13,081 bases of DNA from Verrucomicrobiales bacterium. Its GTDB lineage: Bacteria; Verrucomicrobiota; Verrucomicrobiia; Verrucomicrobiales; DEV007. The notes under the pieces were generated by a model. That model was not told the origin of the DNA and made no database searches. It worked only from the letters and a program-made list of their open reading frames with translations. The position numbers and the translations under genes were made by a program. Shown piece by piece: positions 7,299 through 13,081 of the stretch. Positions within the stretch are counted from its first letter, which is position 1. Every line of letters starts with the position of its first letter. The stretch lies in assembly GCA_007123695.1 (NCBI GenBank), contig SLGN01000522.1, forward strand, positions 1 to 13,081, in the 5' to 3' direction.

Positions 7299-10200
7299 TC
7301 AGCGCCAGAAGAGGATCAGCAGGAGGCAGACGACCAGCCACGAAACCAGCACGACGCCGTGGAACCAGCCGATTTCGCCGGGCGGGCTCCGCCACCACCA
7401 CGGCAGCCACGAGCCGGTCCGCGACGCCATTTCCCGGGTGGCGCGGAGGTAGCTGCGGCGCAGCCTTCCCCGGCAGTCGGTCCCGCGCGGGAACTCGCGG
7501 CGCAGCTCGGCCATCTCCCGCCGGAAGACTTCGCGCGGCGGACCCGCCGACCCGTCGCCGCCGATCCGGCAGAGGGCCTCGGCAAGTCGCGCCGTCCCGG
7601 AATGGAGCCCGGACAGACCGCCCGGATCGAAGGCGTCGAGGTGGCGCCGCGCCTCCGCGAACTCGCCCGAGAGCGCCGCGCCGTAGGCGGCGAGAGCGTG
7701 GTGCCAGTCCCAGGTCGTGTCGCGCAGACCGCGCGCGAGCACGGCGCGGCTCGCCTCGACCGCCTCGTCCTCGCGCCCGAGACCGCGCAGGCCCAAGGCG
7801 AGGTTCGCCACGATCCAGCCCTCGCTGTCGGGGCGGGAAGGCGCCTCGGCGAGCCATTCCACCGCCTCTGCGTCGAGGCCGGAATTGACGAGGGCATAGC
7901 CGACCTTGCCCCAGGCGTCGGCGTAGAGGCGCAGCCAGTCGCCGTGCTTTCGGAGCAGGTCGGGCACGCCGGCGCGGGCCTGCTTGGCGTCGCCGATGCC
8001 GTCGAGGTATGCGCAGACCGCGGGCAGGGCCCGCTCGCCGAGCCGCTCGATCCAGTCGCCGAAAGACCGCCAGGCGCCCCAGCGCCGCGAGCGGACTTCT
8101 TGCAGGGTCCATAGGTAGGCGAAGCTCGTCCCGAGCCGCTTCTCCGCCCGCGCCGCCTCGAGAGAGCGCTCGTAGCCGAGCCGGGCGCGGAACGACAGAT
8201 CGCCGCGGAAGGCGGCGTCGACGGTGGAGGCGGTCTCGTCGACGTACTCGATCTCGCCAACGAGCCCGCGCAAGAAGCCGCCCGCCGCATCGAGGTCGCC
8301 ACGCTGGGCCGAGGCGAGGGCCTGCGCGGCGAGTGCCGCCGCCCGGGTCGGTCCCGCGTCGAGCACTTCGGCGGGCAAGGCCTCGAGCCCCTCGAGATCC
8401 CGGCGGCTCCAGAGCAGGGAGAGCAGCCGCCCCGCCGCCGGGGCGTAGGCGGGATCGAGGTGCAGGGCGCGGCGCAGCAGGCGGATGGCTTCGTCGTCGT
8501 CGCTCGCGGCGGCGGCGCGATGGCAGGGCCCCGGGTCGCGCGGGGCCAGGCGCATCAGTTCGGCGGCGGCGCGGCGGCAGGCCTCGCGGTCGCCGACGGC
8601 CTCGGCCCAGTCGGCGCAGCGGTCCCATCCCCAGTAGTAGTCGCGGTGGCGGGAAAGGATCTCCTGGATCCGCGAAAGGGCCGCGGCAGGGTCGCCCCGC
8701 ACCGCATCCAACCAGGCGAGCCGCCCCTCCAGCGTCATGGGGAGGCGCCCGTCTTCCCAGGGACCGCTCCGCAGGGCCGCCGCAGCCTCGTCGAAGCGCC
8801 CGCTGCGGGCGAGGGCATGGGCCTTGTGGTCGTAGGCCTCCTCCAGCCGGGGCTCCAGGGCGATGGCGCGGTCGAGGGCGGCGAGCTCCTCGTCGAGCTC
8901 CGCGAGGGGTAGTTGCCGGGCGAGGATCATCCACGAGCGCGCCTCGCCCGGACGGGTTTCCGCAATCTGCCGCGCCAGCCCCACCAGCTCGCCGCGCCGC
9001 CCCAGCGGATCGGCCCATTCGGCGAGGCGTTCCCACGCGAAGTCGAATCCGGGTTCGCGCAGCACCAGCCCGGCGGCGATGCTCCAGGCCTCGTCGGCGT
9101 CTCCGGCACGCCACAGCAGGGCCGCGAGCATAGCGTGCAGGGCGCCCTCGTCGGGGAGTCGGGCGACGGCGCGGCGCAGGGTCGCGACCGCCTCGGCGCG
9201 GCGGCCGGCCTCCTCCAGATAGTCGGCCTCGGTGCGCCAGGCGAGCTCCCAGTCGGGGTTCAGCTCGACGGCCCGCCGGATCGCGGCGAGCGCCTCCTCG
9301 CGCTCGCCGCGCAGCCGCCGCACCAGGGCGAGGTCGCGCCACGCCCCCGGCAGCAGGGGAAAGCGCGCCGCCGCCTCCTGCGAAAGCTCCAGGGCGCGGT
9401 CGGGATGCCCGGCGTCGAGGGCTTGGGCGGAGAGCACCGACCACGACTCCCACAGGTCGGGCCGTTCCGTCCACACCTCTTCGAGCTGGGCGAGAAGCTC
9501 GTCGGGTTCGAGCACGGGCAGGGCCGCAGACCGGTAGTTGTGCAGCACGTTCCCGTCGAGGACCTGGCGCACCATTTCGCCGCGGACGAAGTCGAGCGCC
9601 TCGCGCTTCGCCGCCGTGCCGTCCTGGCGAGAAACGTACTCGTCGACCGCCCACGAATAGTTCACGTCGAGCCGGATCGACTCGCGCAGCCGCTCCATCG
9701 CCTCGGCGCGGCGACCGGCCTCGGCCAGCAGCGCGGCGGCGATGCCGTATCCCGACGGAGCGTGCGGAGCGATCTCAAGGGCCTCGAGGGCCTCGGCGAG
9801 ACCTTCCTCGACGCGGCCGACGCCCTTCAGCAGGATGGCGAGCTCGCGGCGCGCCCACGCATTCTGCGGATGCAGCTCGAGCAGGCGCTGCGCCACCGCG
9901 ATCGCCTCTTCGGGCCGACGTTGTCCCAACCAGCCGAGCCGCAGCTCGGCGAGCCCGGCGTGGTGGGGAAACTCGCGGCACGCCGTCTCGAGATGGCCGA
10001 GCGCCGCGGTCTCGCCCGAGAGCAGGGAAAGGAGCCGCGCCACCTCGCCGTGGGCGTCGATCGCGAGAGGCTCGCGTGCGAGGATGCCCCGCCACACCTC
10101 GAGCGCCTCCGCATGCTCGCCGCAGCGCCGTCGCAGCAGGGCGGCGGCGCGCGACCACTGGCCCTCGGGGCATTTCCCTCGGGCCTGCTCGATGAGTTCG

Positions 10201-12398
10201 CCGGCGCGCTCCAGCCGGCCGCAGCGGATCGAGAGCCGGGCCGCGTGGATCCGCAGGCCGCCGTCGTCGGGCCTGCGGGCGACCGCTTCGTCGAGGAGAC
10301 GCAGCGCCTCGTCGGTCTTGGAGAGGTGGTCGAGGCAGTTCGCGAGGGTGATGGCGGGCCCTCCCGACTGCCCGCCGAAGCGCTCGTAGCGCGAGCGCAT
10401 CCACGCGAGGACCTCGCCGTCGCGCCGCAGCAGCCGCGCCGCGAAGAACCAGTCCATCGCGAATCCCTCGTGCTTGTCCGACCGTGCCGCGGCGAAGCGG
10501 TAGTAGTCGAGCAGCGACTCGTCGCGCCCCTTCGTCGACAGCAGTGCGGCCACCTCGGCCAGCACCGACGAGTCGCCCGGCAGGCAGCGGTGCGCCCAGC
10601 GAAGCAGCCGCCTCGTCTCGGCAAAGCGGCGGCCGTCGCCGGCCAGTTCGGCGGCGAGCTCCTTGAGAAACAGGGGATGGGTCCGTCCGCGGTCGATCGC
10701 GGCCCGCAGCAGGGCGACGCGCTCTTCGGACCGCCCCGACTCCCGCAGCGAGCCGAGCCGCCAGCGCAGCACCCGGTCGTCTTCGGGATGTTCGGCGAGC
10801 ATCTCCGCGATGCAGGCGTCGCGGGCCACCGAGTCGCCGTCGAAGGAAGCGAGCGAAAGCCGGGCGTAGCGGACGAGTCGGTGCCCGGGGGCGGTTTCCT
10901 CCATCTCCGCCAGCGCCGCCGCCGCCGCCGCGCGGTCGTAGCGCGCCAGCGCGAGGGCGAAGCGGTAGCGCAGATCGAAGAGATCCGCGTCGGGCAGCGC
11001 CAGCGCCGCGATCTGCTCCTCCCGATCCGGCGGCACCACCGCCATGCCCCGCGGACCGGTCAGCCGGTAGTCGTCGAGGAAGGCCCCGGCCAGCACCTCG
11101 CGGTAGTTCGGCTCGCCCGGGTCCTGGAGGAAGAGGCTCTGCCTCGTCTCATCGTAGCCGACCACGGCCTGGAGGTGGGCCGAGTCCACCTCGACGGTGG
11201 CGAGGGCGAAGGGAACGCCCGCGTCGAGCAACGCCCGCGCCGCACCCCAAGTCACCGAAAACTCGCGCGTGCGGAAACCGTTCTTCTCGCACCAGTCCCG
11301 CTCGTTGTGGTCGTGGGTGCCGTCGTAGCAGATCTCTTCGGCGATCTCCCGCTGCGGCACCGCCCCGCCCCAGTAGGCGGCGATGGCGGCGAGGGTCGCC
11401 GGACCGCAGGTCTCGTGGTCCTGCGGCACGAAGCCGAAGGGCAGCCGCACCCGTCTGTCCGCCGTGCCGCCCTCGTCGAGCCGCGCGGCGAAGGCATCAT
11501 AGAGATCCCCGCCAGCGAGGCGCGCGCTGGCCGCGGCGCCCTCGCGGTCGCCCTTCAGATAGAGCGCGTCGGCGCGCTTCGCCTCGATCCATTCGGCGAA
11601 GCCCGGCTCGGCCTCGGGCGTCAGCTCGGCGATGCGGTCGAGCAGCCCCAACATGCCGACCTCGTCGTCGCGTTCCCGCCGCAGTTGCCAGAGCTGCAGC
11701 GCCACGGGTCCGCACTGGAGCTCGGACATGGCCGCCTCGAGCAGGGCGACGGCTTCGTCGGGCCGGCCGAGGACATGGAGCAGGCGCGCCTTGTGCTGCA
11801 CCGCCGGGCGGTACCAGGCCTGCCGCGCGAGCGCGCCCTCGATGGCCTCGAGGGCGTCCTCGTTGCGGTCCTCGCGCTGGAGCAGCGAAGACCGCTCAGT
11901 CGCGAGCCAGGGCGACTCCGGCCAGACCGAATCGGCCTCGTCCATGAGACGCGACGCCGTGCCGAAGTCGCGGTAGATCGACGCCACCCGGGCCATCTGG
12001 GCGAGCAGGTCGGCTCGCTCGCGCGGCCCTGGTCGGTCGAGGTCGCCGACGCCCTTGGCATGCTCCCAGCAGGCCATGGGCCCCCGTTGGTCGAGGATGT
12101 GGTAGCCGTAGAAGACCGCCACGACGGGATCCCGCGGATGCTCCCGCTTCGCCCGCGTCACCAGCAGCTCCGCCGTGCGCGAGGCCCCGACCTGCTGGCC
12201 GAGGCGGTAGCCGAAAACCTGTGCCGCCGCGCCTTTCCAGGCCTGCAGCGGTGGCGCGGCGCGCAGGGCCTCCCACGCATCGAGGTAGCGCCCACGCTCG
12301 TAGCGGGACTCGGCCGCCGCGAGAATCTCCCCCGGGACCCCGAGCCGGTCCGCCAAACGATGGCGCTGCGGCAGCTTGTAGGGAGCGGTGTCGGACAT
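7299..12398 (-). CDS. giant TPR protein with embedded C39-type cysteine peptidase and C-terminal membrane anchor
   Basis: 1699 residues. Order: helical TPR-like repeats (about 25-310); a papain-like C39/C39_2 peptidase domain (about 317-455); a long TPR array (about 460-1640), clearest at about 990-1080; a basic, Trp-rich stretch (about 1645-1673); one transmembrane helix at about 1678-1698, ending the protein. Peptidase residues look intact: Gln326 (oxyanion) and Cys331 in VPQDHETCGPATL, His408 in DSAHLQAVVGYD, Asp426 in FLQDPGEP. Alone or in ABC exporters such domains cut peptides, often after double-Gly leaders. There is no N-terminal signal, so the bulk should be cytoplasmic, tethered by its tail, with positive charges before the helix supporting that orientation. 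The substrate is unknown; I see no leader peptide or exporter nearby. It starts the minus-strand run, 89 bp before zwf, and is divergent from the transposase. The ATG at 12398 has no Shine-Dalgarno. Domain calls are strong; role is inference. Confidence 0.93.
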   Translation of the reverse strand: MSDTAPYKLPQRHRLADRLGVPGEILAAAESRYERGRYLDAWEALRAAPPLQAWKGAAAQVFGYRLGQQVGASRTAELLVTRAKREHPRDPVVAVFYGYHILDQRGPMACWEHAKGVGDLDRPGPRERADLLAQMARVASIYRDFGTASRLMDEADSVWPESPWLATERSSLLQREDRNEDALEAIEGALARQAWYRPAVQHKARLLHVLGRPDEAVALLEAAMSELQCGPVALQLWQLRRERDDEVGMLGLLDRIAELTPEAEPGFAEWIEAKRADALYLKGDREGAAASARLAGGDLYDAFAARLDEGGTADRRVRLPFGFVPQDHETCGPATLAAIAAYWGGAVPQREIAEEICYDGTHDHNERDWCEKNGFRTREFSVTWGAARALLDAGVPFALATVEVDSAHLQAVVGYDETRQSLFLQDPGEPNYREVLAGAFLDDYRLTGPRGMAVVPPDREEQIAALALPDADLFDLRYRFALALARYDRAAAAAALAEMEETAPGHRLVRYARLSLASFDGDSVARDACIAEMLAEHPEDDRVLRWRLGSLRESGRSEERVALLRAAIDRGRTHPLFLKELAAELAGDGRRFAETRRLLRWAHRCLPGDSSVLAEVAALLSTKGRDESLLDYYRFAAARSDKHEGFAMDWFFAARLLRRDGEVLAWMRSRYERFGGQSGGPAITLANCLDHLSKTDEALRLLDEAVARRPDDGGLRIHAARLSIRCGRLERAGELIEQARGKCPEGQWSRAAALLRRRCGEHAEALEVWRGILAREPLAIDAHGEVARLLSLLSGETAALGHLETACREFPHHAGLAELRLGWLGQRRPEEAIAVAQRLLELHPQNAWARRELAILLKGVGRVEEGLAEALEALEIAPHAPSGYGIAAALLAEAGRRAEAMERLRESIRLDVNYSWAVDEYVSRQDGTAAKREALDFVRGEMVRQVLDGNVLHNYRSAALPVLEPDELLAQLEEVWTERPDLWESWSVLSAQALDAGHPDRALELSQEAAARFPLLPGAWRDLALVRRLRGEREEALAAIRRAVELNPDWELAWRTEADYLEEAGRRAEAVATLRRAVARLPDEGALHAMLAALLWRAGDADEAWSIAAGLVLREPGFDFAWERLAEWADPLGRRGELVGLARQIAETRPGEARSWMILARQLPLAELDEELAALDRAIALEPRLEEAYDHKAHALARSGRFDEAAAALRSGPWEDGRLPMTLEGRLAWLDAVRGDPAAALSRIQEILSRHRDYYWGWDRCADWAEAVGDREACRRAAAELMRLAPRDPGPCHRAAAASDDDEAIRLLRRALHLDPAYAPAAGRLLSLLWSRRDLEGLEALPAEVLDAGPTRAAALAAQALASAQRGDLDAAGGFLRGLVGEIEYVDETASTVDAAFRGDLSFRARLGYERSLEAARAEKRLGTSFAYLWTLQEVRSRRWGAWRSFGDWIERLGERALPAVCAYLDGIGDAKQARAGVPDLLRKHGDWLRLYADAWGKVGYALVNSGLDAEAVEWLAEAPSRPDSEGWIVANLALGLRGLGREDEAVEASRAVLARGLRDTTWDWHHALAAYGAALSGEFAEARRHLDAFDPGGLSGLHSGTARLAEALCRIGGDGSAGPPREVFRREMAELRREFPRGTDCRGRLRRSYLRATREMASRTGSWLPWWWRSPPGEIGWFHGVVLVSWLVVCLLLILFWR

Positions 12399-12413
12399 CG
12401 GCGAGGTAGGAGG

Positions 12414-12446
12414 AAAAAGGACGCGCCCTCGGCGCGAAGGCTTTTT
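12414..12446 (-). terminator. terminator-like hairpin in the leader of the TPR/C39 gene
   Basis: On the minus strand: AAAAAG-CCTT-CGCGCC, loop GAG, GGCGCG-TC-CTTTTT. The 6-bp GC core is followed closely by a CTTTTT run, and the A-run and T-run can pair, so the element is nearly symmetric and could act in either direction. Its 3' end lies only 15 nt before the ATG of the TPR gene, so on that transcript it would be an attenuator or initiation-blocking structure rather than a gene-end terminator. Regulation is inferred from position alone. Confidence 0.5.
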
Positions 12447-12450
12447 CTAG

Positions 12451-12471
12451 GCCATGCCCCCGCTGCATGGC
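12451..12471. repeat. 7-bp inverted repeat
   Basis: GCCATGC (12451-12457) and GCATGGC (12465-12471) are perfect complements around a 7-nt loop. It lies directly beside the U-tailed hairpin at 12414-12446, so the minus-strand leader of the TPR gene could form two consecutive hairpins. Confidence 0.45.
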
Positions 12472-12539
12472 AAGTCCAAGCTTCCCCCTCCCCCGCCGAG
12501 ACCTCCCCCCTTCCGGCGGAGGCACCCTGCCCGAAAGCA

Positions 12540-12576
12540 ACTTCAACTTGAAGTGACGGCAACTTTTAGTGACGGG
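12540..12576. repeat. 15-bp palindrome overlapping a 16-bp tandem repeat, upstream of the transposase
   Basis: ACTTCAACTTGAAGT (12540-12554) is a palindrome with 7-bp arms around a central C. Overlapping it, AACTTGAAGTGACGGC (12545-12560) is followed directly by AACTTTTAGTGACGGG (12561-12576), identical at 13 of 16 positions. An AT-only palindrome AATAATTATT follows at 12582-12591. The cluster lies 76-112 bp before the transposase ATG and about 140 bp before the divergent TPR gene. It could be a regulator site, a divergent promoter region, or the transposase's own recognition sequence; I see no confident -35/-10 pair. Confidence 0.5.
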
Positions 12577-12651
12577 AAGAAAATAATTATTGCAGCACCG
12601 ACCGGCGCGAGGTATTCTCGCCCACAACTCCACCATTTGAGCATTGAATTC

Positions 12652-13081
12652 ATGAGAACGGCACGCCTTTTGGCCCCAGGGAGGGCCTTCTACCACATCA
12701 TCTCCCGCGTCGTCGACCGGCGCATGGTCTTTCAAGCGAAGGACAAGGAAATCTTTCGGAAGATCCTCCGCAACCAAGAGGCCTTCTCGGGGGTGCGGGT
12801 GATCACTTACTGCATCATGTCGAACCACTTCCACCTGTTGCTGGAGGTCCCGGACCGGGAGGAACTCGCTCCGTTGGACGAAGCGGGGCTGCTGGAGGTG
12901 CTGCCGCTGCTCTACGACGAGGAAACCGTCGAGGGGGTGCGGCAGGAGCTGGAACGCGCCCGACTGGCGGGCGACGAGCGCTGGCACAAGGAAATCCTCG
13001 ACCGCTACGAGAAGCGGCGCGGCAGCCTCGCCCACTTCATGAAGGCGTTGAAGCTGCGGGTGAGCTTCTACATGAACAAGC
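12652..13081 (+). CDS. REP-associated tyrosine transposase (RAYT, Y1/HUH family), 3' end beyond window
   Basis: 143 complete codons; the C-terminus is beyond the right edge. This is a single-strand HUH nuclease of the IS200-like Y1_Tnp family (PF01797), usually a single-copy domesticated enzyme acting on REP palindromes. Landmarks are AFYHIISRVVDRRMVF (12-27) and the metal-binding HUH motif His59-Phe60-His61 within IMSNHFHLLLEV. Between the HUH motif and the helix with the likely nucleophile (Tyr140 in SFYMNK) lies a charged insert of about 60 residues (about 68-130), typical of the longer RAYT branch I recall from Verrucomicrobiota and absent from compact IS200 enzymes. No IS ends are visible in the window. 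The ATG at 12652 is taken because the conserved N-terminal Arg/Tyr-His strand starts right after it; it has no Shine-Dalgarno. The family call is secure; activity cannot be judged without the C-terminus. Confidence 0.93.
   Translation, partial: MRTARLLAPGRAFYHIISRVVDRRMVFQAKDKEIFRKILRNQEAFSGVRVITYCIMSNHFHLLLEVPDREELAPLDEAGLLEVLPLLYDEETVEGVRQELERARLAGDERWHKEILDRYEKRRGSLAHFMKALKLRVSFYMNK

Noticed and set aside
3973..7452. Plus-strand open frame of 1159 codons
   Set aside because: It runs antisense across both the DUF1501 and zwf genes and their gap, a high-GC shadow with no domain signal.
7210..9654. Open extension of the zwf frame upstream, which would make a 1326-residue fusion
   Set aside because: The extension overlaps the TPR gene in another frame, is Arg/Pro-rich nonsense, and the G6PD homology starts normally near Met at 7209.
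8913..12551. Plus-strand open frame of 1212 codons
   Set aside because: Antisense shadow of the TPR/C39 gene; composition is that of reversed Ala/Leu/Arg-rich helices.
11896..13035. Minus-strand frame of 379 codons over the transposase and the 5' part of the TPR gene
   Set aside because: It is antisense to the HUH transposase and out of frame with the TPR protein; no motif supports it.

Overview
The window is high-GC bacterial DNA. It most likely comes from a member of the Verrucomicrobiota. Three genes point there: a protein matching the Verru_Chthon cassette protein A family at the left, a Tat-exported DUF1501 protein (a family greatly expanded in Verrucomicrobiota and Planctomycetota), and a long-form REP-associated tyrosine transposase of a type I associate with verrucomicrobial genomes. 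These assignments rest on motif recognition, since no database search was possible.

Layout: four genes lie on the minus strand, read right to left. They are a 1699-residue TPR protein with an embedded C39-type cysteine peptidase domain and a C-terminal membrane anchor (12398-7299), glucose-6-phosphate dehydrogenase zwf (7209-5674), an orphan DUF1501 protein (5514-4069), and Verru_Chthon protein A (3836 to beyond the left edge). The only plus-strand gene is a RAYT-type HUH transposase (12652 to beyond the right edge), divergent from the TPR gene. The window is almost fully coding. The four gaps (3837-4068, 5515-5673, 7210-7298, 12399-12651) are all under 260 bp, and each holds some structure: a spaced pair of 17-bp repeats, an 8-bp tandem array folding into a palindrome, an interrupted 11-bp hairpin, and a U-tailed hairpin plus tandem repeats. 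I saw no rRNA, tRNA or CRISPR array.

How the genes fit together: zwf is a housekeeping gene for NADPH supply, and nothing ties it functionally to its neighbours beyond shared strand. The DUF1501 and Verru_Chthon A proteins both look destined for the cell envelope or beyond, by the Tat route and a pseudopilin-like route respectively. A 232-bp AT-richer gap with candidate promoter and operator repeats suggests that protein A has its own promoter. The least ordinary item is the TPR/C39 protein: an apparently intact Cys-His-Asp peptidase between two TPR blocks, with no signal peptide, a basic stretch and then one transmembrane segment at the extreme C-terminus. This predicts a cytoplasmic, membrane-tethered protease or peptide-processing scaffold. 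None of the five start codons has a convincing Shine-Dalgarno sequence.
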